From Lachnospiraceae bacterium UBA3273 (GTDB lineage Bacteria; Bacillota; Clostridia; Lachnospirales; Lachnospiraceae): a stretch of DNA of 64,000 bases. Every line of letters starts with the position of its first letter. Within the stretch, counting starts at the first letter, position 1. Location: positions 21,416-85,415 of the forward strand of contig DEUB01000042.1 of NCBI GenBank assembly GCA_002362385.1, given 5' to 3'. A model generated the notes under the pieces. That model was not told the DNA's origin. It did not search any database and worked only from the letters and a program-made list of their open reading frames with translations. Below are positions 17,290-26,176 of the stretch, piece after piece. The position numbers and the translations under genes are program-made.

Positions 17290-18519
17290 TCATTCTTTCA
17301 TTTTCATGCTTTTTCTGACAGAAGTCAGGGCGACGCCTGCAAATCCTAGAACCATGGCGCTTCCCAAAAGCCAAAAATATCTTTTTCCCCAAATGCTGTT
17401 GCTTTTTACCCCGTCTACGTTGGCATACATCTTTCCATCGCAAAAATAGGCCTGCGTGACAAATCCTTTTATATATGGAGGATAGTTGGACTTTACATTG
17501 ATCAGGTCATATTTTTGGTCATTATAAATCACCGTTACCTCCGTTTTCGTATGACCTTTATAGGAGCTTTCCCTGCATTCGGCCACGATCGCAGTTACTT
17601 CTTCATATGAATATTCCACACTTGTTTCCGAATATACCCGGACTGCTATGCAGCCAATCACGGAAAGAAGCGCCAATGCATATAAAATCCTGTTTGCAAT
17701 TTTAAGCTTCGGATCCCATTTTCTCCATTTGTCTCCTTTTGTGGCGTCATGAGGCAGACTCCCCGACTGGCATTTGGGGCAAAAATCCCTGACCAGCATA
17801 TTCCCGCAGAATGGACAGTATTTTATGCTGTCTTTGCTTAAAGGATCCTCTAATTTTCTGAATTCACGGATCAAATTCTCGTAATCCTCATAGGATTTTG
17901 ATAAAACCAGTTCTTTATGTTCCTTTCTGCCTTCCCTGTTTTGTAAAATGCAATACAGCCTGCAAATCCTTCCCTTCTCTTCGATCAGCCTGACTAAAAC
18001 GACCTGTCTTCCATAAGCCAGCATTCTTTTTTGCTCTAACAGTCCTTCTATCATCTGGTTCTTATCAATCAGCTCTATAAACCTTGACATATTCCGGCTG
18101 TTTTTCCAGTTCCCGACAGCAAGGTTTAAAGCGTTTCCCGAAATTATCTGTTTTTGCGCCATCCCACATCCCGCGGCATAATTCTGCATAGCCGCCGAAC
18201 CATAGTCAAACACATACAGGCAGCCGCTTCCGTCCCTTGCAAAAGTAAGCTTCATAGACGAAACTCTGGCGGACATACGGGATGCAAAGAAGAAATATAA
18301 GGTGGGAACCGCAATGATCGCTATGGCGATCCCCCAACGCAGAAATTCAAGAACGGTTTTATTTTCCACATTTTCACGCACGACTATCTCCAGAACAGCC
18401 ATCGCTATCACTGACAGTATAATCACGGCGATCCCCAAAAACTGAAAACCGATATCGCTTAATTCAAATAATCTTTTTATAGATCTGCCTTTTCTATACT
18501 TCCATATCTTATAATCCAT
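17290..18519 (-). CDS. Membrane protein with internal zinc ribbon, unknown function
   Basis: From the ATG at 18519 the product is 409 residues; ATG codons at 18540 and 18615 are in frame, and the last overlaps the upstream FIST-EAL gene. Two N-terminal helices are followed by a soluble region, a zinc ribbon CPFCG...CPKC at about 235-250, then two more membrane helices framing an extracellular domain. The end is a basic cytoplasmic tail. The close position behind the FIST-EAL gene (72 bases) suggests co-transcription, and possibly a role as its membrane partner. I do not recognise the family. Confidence 0.68.
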   Translation of the reverse strand: MDYKIWKYRKGRSIKRLFELSDIGFQFLGIAVIILSVIAMAVLEIVVRENVENKTVLEFLRWGIAIAIIAVPTLYFFFASRMSARVSSMKLTFARDGSGCLYVFDYGSAAMQNYAAGCGMAQKQIISGNALNLAVGNWKNSRNMSRFIELIDKNQMIEGLLEQKRMLAYGRQVVLVRLIEEKGRICRLYCILQNREGRKEHKELVLSKSYEDYENLIREFRKLEDPLSKDSIKYCPFCGNMLVRDFCPKCQSGSLPHDATKGDKWRKWDPKLKIANRILYALALLSVIGCIAVRVYSETSVEYSYEEVTAIVAECRESSYKGHTKTEVTVIYNDQKYDLINVKSNYPPYIKGFVTQAYFCDGKMYANVDGVKSNSIWGKRYFWLLGSAMVLGFAGVALTSVRKSMKMKE

Positions 18520-18590
18520 TTTATCCGCTTTTCCCCTCATTATCCTTTCATCGATATCCCGGTTATTTTTCCCTGTTTTATCTATCCGCC

Positions 18591-21125
18591 TTATCTGTCC
18601 TCTATATCTTCCCATTTTACAGGCTTTGCAAAATAATACCCCTGGGAATGTGCGATCCCGATCTTTTCCATGATCCGCTGAATATTTTCATTTTCCACAA
18701 ATTCGCCGACCACTTCTTTTCCCGTGCTTCTGCACCACTCATTGATCATCGTTACGAACTCACGGCAGTTTTCATCCTGGCAGACTACCTTGATGATCTC
18801 TCCGTCGATTTTTAAAATATCCGCGTTGATCTTGATAATATGTAGAAGATTGGAAAAGCCGCTTCCGAAGTCATCAATAGCGATCTTCGCCCCATGCTCA
18901 TGGATCCTTTCCGCAAACTGCTCGATATACTGGTAATCCTTAACTTCTTCGCTTTCCACCAGTTCAAACACAAAATTCCCCGGATGAGACGCCTGCTTTA
19001 AATAATGGAAGATCATCTCGATCATATCCTCGTCATAAATATCCTGCACGTTTAAATTGATGGTCACTTTAACGTCCTCATGAAGAAACATTCCCATGAC
19101 TTTTTTTACCATGATCACGGAAAGGGCTTCATAAAGGTCGTACTCCTTGGCAATTGACAAAAACTGTCCCGGATAATACAGATTTCCCTGAGCGTCCTTT
19201 ATGCGGATCAGCGCCTCGTACATTTCTATCCTTCCCTTTCGGTTGTCATAGATTCCCTGAAAATAAGGAGCGATCCCATCCTGGACCAGAGCCTCCCTGA
19301 CCACCTGAAGAATGTGCATTTCTTCCTTCATATCGGCTACTTCTTCCTGTATCTGGTTATAGATCACAAAAGAAGTTTTGCTCTTTGCGCCGTATTGAAG
19401 CGCCGTATCAGCCTTCTGCAGCGCATCCTCCTCCCTGATGACTACCGCACATTCATAGGAAAGCTTAAAATCCCTGCAGGCGATCCCGTTAAGGAAATCA
19501 TATGCCGTCCTTATGCACTCCACAAAATCCCCGCGATCGGTTAAAGACTCTCCCGCTGCAATCAAAAGTCCGTTTTCCCCGTAGCTGTAAAAATACAGTT
19601 TATCCGCATAAAGCCTCTCTTTTTCCTTTAATGCCTTTTTCAATTTTTCATAAATATCTTTTAATTCCGACCAGAAAGCCTCCTGACCCAGAAACAACCG
19701 GAGCATCCTTTCGTTTTTTAAGGAAAATACCGCAATCTTATCCAGATGATGGCTGTCTTTGTCATAAATGTATTTTGCCTGGTTATCCATACCTAACACA
19801 TCCTGATAGAACATTGCCTGCTTCATCTTATCCCGCTGTAAGCTCAGCTGTTCGCTCAACTGCCTGTTTCCCGTCATCAGAAGATAGTTAATGATCTGCA
19901 TATTTTCATGCTGCAGTCCGGAAACATCCTTTAAACCCTTTTCCTTTAATAAAAGGCGTGCGTCAGGGTTTTCCGATATTCCCGCAAGGATAAGGCTGGA
20001 ATTTCCATAAAGGTTTTTCCCGTTTATGTTGCCGATTTCCCCAGCCATCATGGCCCCGCTTATATTTGTCGTATAAAACTGTCCTATTTCCCATGTGGCG
20101 CAGTCATGAAGCATCCACATCCTGGAAAGGCAGTCGTAGGCAAACAGGGTCTCCACCGGCTCCTCCCCTAATTTTTCGTATGCGGCGCTTAACTGGTCCA
20201 CGATTTTCTGGGGAGCAAAATACCCCAGGCCGAAGCGCATCCCTTCGGAAATCTCGCTGAAAAGATTGATACGATCCCTGTTTTCCGATTTCCATGGGTC
20301 CGGCAGCGTAGCGGCAGGCTCATAAACCAGATTATAGGCGATCTGCGTCTCTTCCTGCACCAGGGGAAAAATACCTGCCAGAGAAGGATCCTTTTGAAGC
20401 TCCTCTTCTCCGAGCATTTCCTGATACCATCCGGCCCCGTCAACACCTTCTATTTCATCCACAAAATGTTCGTGAACCTTTGTGATCTCATAGCTTCTGC
20501 CCACACTTTCCGCACCGCAGATAACACTTTCATAGATGGACAGCTGCGGCGATACCAGCATGACCGCCGCCATTTTCGTCACGGACGCCTCTGTCTGCCC
20601 TATTACATACGCTTTTTCTCCCGCCTCGCTGTAAGCGCCGTCCGCCACATAGGCAACGCCGCCTATCATATGAAGCCCTTTGTTCATCCGGTCCATGTGC
20701 TCCACAAATTTTGCCGTCTTATAATAAGATAAGGGGAAAAAAGTCAGCATCAGACCTCTGTCTCCTTTTACAAGCCCTTCGGATACTTCCCTGCTTAAAG
20801 CTTCCCCCTCTTTTTCTACTCCCTTTCCCTGTTCACAGCTAAACATGCCGATCCTGATCTCACATTTCTCGAATAGGGTAAGGGAGATCAGGCATGCGCC
20901 TTGTAATATCTTTCCTTCACAGATCACATGGGATGTGCTGCATCCGATCATCACGGCACTTGGTAAGATCCCCTTTAGCTCCGCCGTCAGTTGTTCCATC
21001 ATATCGGCAGTATGAATATTGCTGTGGATCCGCAAAAGCACCTGCCTGCTCCGGTCCAGCTCGATCCCGTCTAAAAAATCGTTAAACTTTTCCAATGTTT
21101 CAAATAAGTGATTATAAGTTTTCAT
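18591..21125 (-). CDS. FIST-domain sensor with degenerate GGDEF and EAL phosphodiesterase
   Basis: An 844-residue cytoplasmic protein. FIST N and C sensor domains (about 1-380) include MIGCSTSHVICEG and FYTTNISGAMMAGEI; FIST domains are thought to bind small ligands such as amino acids. A linker and a degenerate GGDEF-like segment (about 440-590) follow, without a GGDEF motif. The EAL domain (about 610-844) keeps the catalytic set: EALIR (637-641), INLN, ELVESE, DDFGSG (751-756), LKID and QGYYFAKP. It should hydrolyse cyclic-di-GMP in response to a ligand. ATG at 21125 follows AAGGAGAGAAG. Confidence 0.88.
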   Translation of the reverse strand: MKTYNHLFETLEKFNDFLDGIELDRSRQVLLRIHSNIHTADMMEQLTAELKGILPSAVMIGCSTSHVICEGKILQGACLISLTLFEKCEIRIGMFSCEQGKGVEKEGEALSREVSEGLVKGDRGLMLTFFPLSYYKTAKFVEHMDRMNKGLHMIGGVAYVADGAYSEAGEKAYVIGQTEASVTKMAAVMLVSPQLSIYESVICGAESVGRSYEITKVHEHFVDEIEGVDGAGWYQEMLGEEELQKDPSLAGIFPLVQEETQIAYNLVYEPAATLPDPWKSENRDRINLFSEISEGMRFGLGYFAPQKIVDQLSAAYEKLGEEPVETLFAYDCLSRMWMLHDCATWEIGQFYTTNISGAMMAGEIGNINGKNLYGNSSLILAGISENPDARLLLKEKGLKDVSGLQHENMQIINYLLMTGNRQLSEQLSLQRDKMKQAMFYQDVLGMDNQAKYIYDKDSHHLDKIAVFSLKNERMLRLFLGQEAFWSELKDIYEKLKKALKEKERLYADKLYFYSYGENGLLIAAGESLTDRGDFVECIRTAYDFLNGIACRDFKLSYECAVVIREEDALQKADTALQYGAKSKTSFVIYNQIQEEVADMKEEMHILQVVREALVQDGIAPYFQGIYDNRKGRIEMYEALIRIKDAQGNLYYPGQFLSIAKEYDLYEALSVIMVKKVMGMFLHEDVKVTINLNVQDIYDEDMIEMIFHYLKQASHPGNFVFELVESEEVKDYQYIEQFAERIHEHGAKIAIDDFGSGFSNLLHIIKINADILKIDGEIIKVVCQDENCREFVTMINEWCRSTGKEVVGEFVENENIQRIMEKIGIAHSQGYYFAKPVKWEDIEDR

Positions 21126-21211
21126 GCTCTTCTCTCCTTATTCAAAATATATAGGGCTTTTCTACCATTTTAACAGTTGAAGGAACAAAATTCAACGGCA
21201 GAAAGATATAT

Positions 21212-21257
21212 AAAACAGACGGAAACAGTATTTTTCCCACTGTATTCCGTCTGTTTT
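21212..21257 (-). terminator. Rho-independent terminator of the PadR/DUF1700 operon
   Basis: AACAGACGGAAACAGT (about 21214-21229) pairs with ACTGTATTCCGTCTGTT (about 21239-21255), with one bulge. On the minus strand the stem is followed by TTTTATATATC. It lies 42 bases past the last gene of the operon. Confidence 0.8.
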
Positions 21258-21298
21258 TCATACCCTCTGCCCTTATCCTTTTTATCAATCGCCACGCC

Positions 21299-21844
21299 TT
21301 AATAGATAATCCTGATCTTCTCCTCAAGATCCGGACTATACCTGATCTGCTTGATGTTAAAATAGTTATTGTCATCGTAATAAGAACCTATCTGGCCGTT
21401 TTTTATATCCTCCAGAAAAATATCCTTGTATTTCATTATAAGCTTGACCGGCTTTAAATACAGGGAAATATGAATTCCCACTTCTTTTACATATGTTTCC
21501 CCATCCTCGGTCTCACCGTAGAGATCTCTCTGGTACAGGCGTGGTTTTTCAAAGTCGTCATTGTATTCCACGTCCATTTCCACCCTGCCTGCAGGCAGGG
21601 AATTATCGGAAACCATCTCCGGCCTTCTTTCTCCGTCGCCGTTATAGTAATTGATAAAGCAGGTATCCGCCTTTTCATATTCATACAGCTGGCAGCTCAA
21701 GGTCGTTTCCCTGACCGTCCCCATCTGCCTGTCTCCCGCATAGGAAAGTCCGCTGAATTCAACAAAGCTTACCCCTGCTCCCAATCCGCAGAACAGGATC
21801 CCGCCAAAGAAACAACCGGCCAAGATTATCCATTTTTTAAACAT
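21299..21844 (-). CDS. Membrane-anchored protein of PadR/DUF1700 operon
   Basis: A 181-residue protein with one N-terminal helix (MFKKWIILAGCFFGGILF, continuing to about residue 28) and an extracellular domain rich in Tyr, Asp and Glu. Its start overlaps the DUF1700 gene by 8 bp, so it is translated with it. In many Firmicutes this third position holds a DUF4097-type adhesin-like beta domain; this protein is shorter and I cannot confirm that match. The function is unknown, likely envelope related. Confidence 0.66.
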   Translation of the reverse strand: MFKKWIILAGCFFGGILFCGLGAGVSFVEFSGLSYAGDRQMGTVRETTLSCQLYEYEKADTCFINYYNGDGERRPEMVSDNSLPAGRVEMDVEYNDDFEKPRLYQRDLYGETEDGETYVKEVGIHISLYLKPVKLIMKYKDIFLEDIKNGQIGSYYDDNNYFNIKQIRYSPDLEEKIRIIY

Positions 21845-22718
21845 TTACCTCTCCTCCTTCCGGCTTTTCATCCTTTGTAATTTTCCACCTCGTTAAAATG
21901 AAACAGCCTGCTACTAACGAACCTGCAGAAACTGAAGCCCCCAAAGCGCACAGGGTAAAACCTGCCGTGGGATATCCCTGGGTCAGCATAACAAGGAATA
22001 ATCCCACAAAAAATACAAATACTGCCGTAAAGAAAATCCCGATTATTCCGGCGCCGATACAGAAGGCATTCCACATAATGAGCATACACCACAGGGCAAT
22101 ATAAAAGCATTTGCCCGCCAGCCATATCATTCCCTTAAAGCATTCCTTTACAAATTCTTTGATGCCACTGAAAAATCCCCTTATCAGTCTGCCGATTCCT
22201 CCAAAGAACCCTTTCTGTTTTCTTTCTGTTGAAACCGTCCCGCTGCCTGCCGGATTACCTGCACCTGTCAAAGCGCCTGTGCTATCTGGACTGCCTGCAC
22301 TTTCTGAAGCTTCTCCTGCTGCATTCTCATTTTGATCTCTTTTAAAGGGCTTCTGACAGAGGTTCACTAATGCAGTCAGGAACTTTTTGATTCCCGAAGC
22401 AATTTTTTTACAGCCTGCAGCCATTTTTCCGTATATTTTATCAGCCTGGCCTTTGATTTTCCCAAAAAACTTTTTATAATCAACGCTCTTTGCCTTTTGG
22501 TCCTCTAAAGCATTAATTTTTACATGATAGGATTCCAATATTTCCTTGCTGAGTTCTTCAACGGGTCCCATCTCTTTTACGGCATCTTCCTCAGACATCC
22601 CCTGGCTCATCTTCATATCAATATGCTGGGTGTATTCTTCCACGAAATACTGCTGCTCCTGATCATCCAGAATACTGATGCTGCGCTTCAATTGTGTTAT
22701 AAATTCTTCTTTGTTCAT
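21837..22718 (-). CDS. DUF1700 (HAAS-domain) membrane protein
   Basis: A 293-residue protein. The N-terminal 70 residues (MNKEEFITQLKRSISILDD, and later EEDAVKEMG, EELSKEIL) form the helical HAAS/DUF1700 signature. A low-complexity Gly/Ser/Ala linker (about 130-165) leads to four hydrophobic helices near the C-terminus. DUF1700 proteins are membrane partners encoded behind PadR regulators in envelope-stress operons. It overlaps padR by 4 bp and the next gene by 8 bp. Confidence 0.83.
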   Translation of the reverse strand: MNKEEFITQLKRSISILDDQEQQYFVEEYTQHIDMKMSQGMSEEDAVKEMGPVEELSKEILESYHVKINALEDQKAKSVDYKKFFGKIKGQADKIYGKMAAGCKKIASGIKKFLTALVNLCQKPFKRDQNENAAGEASESAGSPDSTGALTGAGNPAGSGTVSTERKQKGFFGGIGRLIRGFFSGIKEFVKECFKGMIWLAGKCFYIALWCMLIMWNAFCIGAGIIGIFFTAVFVFFVGLFLVMLTQGYPTAGFTLCALGASVSAGSLVAGCFILTRWKITKDEKPEGGEVNV

Positions 22719-23032
22719 ACTTCTACTCCTCTAAAAAATTCATTTACCTTTGCCTGAAATGCATCCCAGTCCTTATACAGTGCATTGCTGTACAATACTC
22801 CTTTTGCGGTCAGATGATAATATTTCCTGGGAGGTCCTTCACTGGACTCTACCAGATAGGTTTCAAAATACTGTTCATTGGTCAGTCTGCGAAGAAGGGG
22901 ATAGATCGTGCCCTCATTGACATCAATGACCTTTGAGACCTCCTCCACCAGTTCATAACCGTACATGTCTTTATTTTTGACGGATTCCAGAACGATCAGT
23001 TCCAGTACGCCTTTTTTAAATTGCGCGTTCAA
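22715..23032 (-). CDS. PadR-family transcriptional regulator
   Basis: A 105-residue winged-helix protein with the typical PadR segments KKGVLELIVLESVKNKDMYG and YPLLRRLTNE, then RKYYHLTAKG in the wing. It is first in the operon, so probable autorepression fits the palindrome in its own promoter at 23061-23078. Likely controls only this three-gene operon. Confidence 0.9.
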   Translation of the reverse strand: MNAQFKKGVLELIVLESVKNKDMYGYELVEEVSKVIDVNEGTIYPLLRRLTNEQYFETYLVESSEGPPRKYYHLTAKGVLYSNALYKDWDAFQAKVNEFFRGVEV

Positions 23033-23055
23033 CGGATTCCCTCCCTTCTGGAATT

Positions 23056-23084
23056 ATATTATACCTACTACTTGGTATTGTCAA
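23056..23084 (-). promoter_or_regulatory. PadR operon promoter with palindromic operator
   Basis: On the minus strand TTGACA (23079-23084) and TAATAT (23056-23061) are 17 bp apart. Between them lies ATACC (23061-23065), eight bases, GGTAT (23074-23078): an inverted repeat fitting the spacer exactly. PadR repressors commonly bind such ATAC-N8-GTAT-like sites. Confidence 0.7.
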
Positions 23085-23154
23085 GTACCTTGCATAAAAT
23101 AAATGAAGAGCCTACAGCTTATCCGCCATAGACTCTGACATTATCAACGGATTA

Positions 23155-24975
23155 CTAAGCTCTTTCCTTCTGCAAAACCTCCAAAAACCGCTCCCCGTAC
23201 TTCAGGTACTTCACTTCCCCGACTCCAATAACGGCAAGCATCTCCTCTTTCGTCCCGGGAAGCTTGGCACACATATCCACCAATGTTTTGTCGGAAAAGA
23301 CAATATAAGGCGGCATATGCTCTTCCCTGGCGATCTCTAAACGGAGCTGACGCAGCTTTTCAAATAAGCCGGGGCTTCCGCTCTTTACCCTTGCCCCCGC
23401 TTTTGATGGCTTTTGTTCAATATTGATCGAAACCTTGGGCACCTTCATGGTCAAATGCTCCCCGCCCCATATATAGTCTTCCGCCGCACCGGTCAGCTTC
23501 AGTATGGGATATTGGTCTTTTGTGGTACAGGCAATATTCGAAATGATCATCTGATGAATGATCTGCTTCAGATAATCCTTATTCGCTCCCTTTTCTTTCC
23601 CATAGCTGTCTAAGCGGTCAAAGTGATAGGAGAGAAGTTTTGCATTTTTTTCTCCCCGCAATATGCCCACGATCATGTTAATGCCGAAACGCTGTCGGGT
23701 CTCCATGATGCAGTTGATTACATGGAGACATTCTTTGGTAACATCCTTTTCTTCAAATTCCCTAAGGCAATTGGAACAGTTTCCGCAGCCATCCTTCGCC
23801 TCTTCGCCAAAATACCGCAGAATATACCCCCGCAGACAATCCTTTGACATGCAGTAATCCGTCATCTGCCGTAGCTTCAGGGCGTCCCGCTCCCGCAGGG
23901 CATAAGCCTCCCTTTCGTCTATTTCCGCCCTTACTTCTTTACTGTCGATCAAAAACTGGTTGACGACCACATCCTGGGGAGAATAGAGAAGAATACAGTC
24001 AGCATTTTCTCCGTCCCGTCCGGCCCTTCCCGCCTCCTGATAATAGTTTTCCATGCTCTGGGGCATATTATAATGAATGACAAAGCGGACATTTGATTTG
24101 TCTATCCCCATTCCGAAAGCATTGGTGGCAACGATCAAAGGCCTGTTATCAAAAATAAAATCATCCTGGTTTTTCTTTCGTTCCTCATTATTCATTCCCG
24201 CATGATATTTTGCCACGGAATATCCATATTTCACGAGAAGTTCAAAGACCGCATCCACATTTTTGCGGGTAGCGCAGTAAATGATACCGCTTTCCCCGGC
24301 GTGTCTTCTCAGGTAATTAAGAAGCTCTGCATCCTTTTTTCCGGATTCCTTTACCTCAAAATACAGATTCTTCCTGTCAAAACCGGTAACCAGCACCTTG
24401 GGACTTACCAGGCCTAAAACATTTATGATATCTTCCTTTACCTTTTCCGTCGCTGTGGCAGTAAAAGCGCTGATAACGGGGCGGCGCGGCAGACAACGGA
24501 CAAGCTTCAGAATATTCAAATAACTGGGCCTGAAATCCTGCCCCCACTGGGAAATACAATGGGCTTCATCCACTGTTACCATGGAAATATCCGTGTGCAC
24601 GGCAAAATCACGGAACAGGGAAGATTCCAGCCGTTCCGGCGCCACGTAAATGATCTTATATTGTCCGCATCTGGCATTATAAAGAGCCTTTGAGATTTGA
24701 CTTTCCGTTAGAGAACTGTTGATATATGCCGCATGAACGCCGGCTTCGTTTAATGCCCTGACCTGATCCTTCATAAGGGAGATCAGAGGAGAGATCACTA
24801 TGGTAATGCCGGGAAGCATCAGGGCGGGAATCTGGTAGCAGACAGATTTACCCGCTCCGGTAGGCATGATGCCCAGCACATCCTTTCCCGCCAATATGCC
24901 CCGGATTAACACCTCCTGGCCCTCCCTGAAGGAATCATAGCCGAAGTATTTCTTTAATATCTGAACAGGCTGCAT
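23155..24975 (-). CDS. recQ: ATP-dependent DNA helicase RecQ
   Basis: From the ATG at 24975 the enzyme is 606 residues. An in-frame ATG 18 bases upstream would overlap the GGAGG that serves 24975. Helicase motifs: MPTGAGKS (about 38-45), VDEAHC (135-140), FTATAT and QEAGRAGRDG. The RQC zinc site cysteines lie in CLRGYILRYFGEEA and CGNCSNC. A C-terminal HRDC domain (about 530-600) is present. RecQ unwinds DNA in recombination repair. The start overlaps the stop of the ArsC-like gene (TAATG), so the two are coupled. Confidence 0.95.
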   Translation of the reverse strand: MQPVQILKKYFGYDSFREGQEVLIRGILAGKDVLGIMPTGAGKSVCYQIPALMLPGITIVISPLISLMKDQVRALNEAGVHAAYINSSLTESQISKALYNARCGQYKIIYVAPERLESSLFRDFAVHTDISMVTVDEAHCISQWGQDFRPSYLNILKLVRCLPRRPVISAFTATATEKVKEDIINVLGLVSPKVLVTGFDRKNLYFEVKESGKKDAELLNYLRRHAGESGIIYCATRKNVDAVFELLVKYGYSVAKYHAGMNNEERKKNQDDFIFDNRPLIVATNAFGMGIDKSNVRFVIHYNMPQSMENYYQEAGRAGRDGENADCILLYSPQDVVVNQFLIDSKEVRAEIDEREAYALRERDALKLRQMTDYCMSKDCLRGYILRYFGEEAKDGCGNCSNCLREFEEKDVTKECLHVINCIMETRQRFGINMIVGILRGEKNAKLLSYHFDRLDSYGKEKGANKDYLKQIIHQMIISNIACTTKDQYPILKLTGAAEDYIWGGEHLTMKVPKVSINIEQKPSKAGARVKSGSPGLFEKLRQLRLEIAREEHMPPYIVFSDKTLVDMCAKLPGTKEEMLAVIGVGEVKYLKYGERFLEVLQKERA

Positions 24976-25322
24976 TAAAGCTTTTCCTCCCATTCCTTTT
25001 CCTTAAATCCAATGAGCACAAAATCATCGCCCACAAGCAACGGCCTTTTTACCAGCATGCCGTCCGAGGCAAGAAGGCGGTACTGCTCCTCCTCGCTCAT
25101 GCCGGGAAGCTTGTCCTTAAGCTGCATTTCTTTATACAGCAGACCGCTTGTATTAAAAAACTTCTTTAATGGCTGTCCGCTGAGCTTATGCCATTTTTTA
25201 AGTTCCTCACAGCCGGGATTTTCTTCCTTTATATGACGGTCATCATAAGCGATCTTCTTTTCATCCAGCCATTTTTTTGCCTTCTGGCAGGTAGTGCATT
25301 TGGGATATTGTATAAATAACAT
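24975..25322 (-). CDS. ArsC/Spx-family thioredoxin-like protein (YffB type)
   Basis: A 115-residue thioredoxin-fold protein with CTTC near residues 9-12, EENPGCEELKKWHKLSG, and the cis-proline segment LVKRPLLVGDD. The length and motif match the ArsC/Spx family. True arsenate reductases carry extra arsenic-site residues and lie in ars operons; here recQ follows with a one-base overlap, so a general redox or regulatory role is more likely. Confidence 0.85.
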   Translation of the reverse strand: MLFIQYPKCTTCQKAKKWLDEKKIAYDDRHIKEENPGCEELKKWHKLSGQPLKKFFNTSGLLYKEMQLKDKLPGMSEEEQYRLLASDGMLVKRPLLVGDDFVLIGFKEKEWEEKL

Positions 25323-25336
25323 ATTTTTTCTCCTCT

Positions 25337-26104
25337 TTATCTATAATTTTCCCGCTTCGGGTCCAAAACCCTCGGAAACTGTTTCTCGGAAAATAATTCC
25401 ATCATGGCGTCAAAGCCTTCCTCCAGTTTAAATTCGATCTCTTCCTTATACATGGGAATTGCCCAGAGGAAATTAATTTTAGTCCCGTCCTTACAGATCA
25501 GGTTATCTACACCGGGGTAAGCAGGCCCTAAGGGAATCGGCGGGAGAAAGAAAAATCCACTCATCTTTGTCCCCTCTCCCAAAGGCGCATATTCCGGCCC
25601 GTTCGGAAGAGTATGCCCCGTTCCCAGCCAGGTATGATATACATGGGGAAACCTTGCCAGAAACTTTATCCAGTAAATGGGCCAGTAATATTCCTGTCCG
25701 ATTTGGGAAGGATCTTCCCCTACCTGCCCCAGTTCCCAGTCTCCCGGCAGATACATTAACAGCTCCGCCCTGTTATACTCCTTCGGGTTCCGGCTCCCGT
25801 CCGGGAGATCCATGGGCAGATCGCTCATGCCGCTGGTCCAAAGCACATAATAATCCCGTTCCCCTTCCGGCGGTATCACATTTACATCAATATGCACAAT
25901 ATCGGAAACTATTTCATGATAAACATAAGGCTCTTTTTCTTTGCATGGATATATCTTATCGATATGGGCCTGAATTTCATCCAGATATACGCCAGCCTGA
26001 GCCGGCGGCGTCCACTCCCTGCGTTCCTCATCTCCATAGCTGATAACATCCACCTTTGTTCCGTCTTTAGAGACCTTCTTTTTACGGTTAAAAATAAATC
26101 CCAT
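25337..26104 (-). CDS. Suppressor-of-fused domain protein
   Basis: A 255-residue protein whose C-terminal 180 residues match the SUFU domain, with VIPPEGERDYYVLWTSGMSD, ELLMYLPGDW and the long conserved segment around GHTLPNG. In bacteria SUFU proteins are often immunity or anti-toxin partners but many stand alone, as here. The start at 26104 has AAAGG nine bases upstream; an ATG nine bases earlier has no room for one. It lies 14 bases ahead of the ArsC-like gene, so they are probably co-transcribed. Confidence 0.83.
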   Translation of the reverse strand: MGFIFNRKKKVSKDGTKVDVISYGDEERREWTPPAQAGVYLDEIQAHIDKIYPCKEKEPYVYHEIVSDIVHIDVNVIPPEGERDYYVLWTSGMSDLPMDLPDGSRNPKEYNRAELLMYLPGDWELGQVGEDPSQIGQEYYWPIYWIKFLARFPHVYHTWLGTGHTLPNGPEYAPLGEGTKMSGFFFLPPIPLGPAYPGVDNLICKDGTKINFLWAIPMYKEEIEFKLEEGFDAMMELFSEKQFPRVLDPKRENYR

Positions 26105-26176
26105 TGATTCCATCCTTTCTCTTTGTATGATTTCCCCGATATCAATTTTCTTTTATTCTTGCAAGCATCCCGGGCG

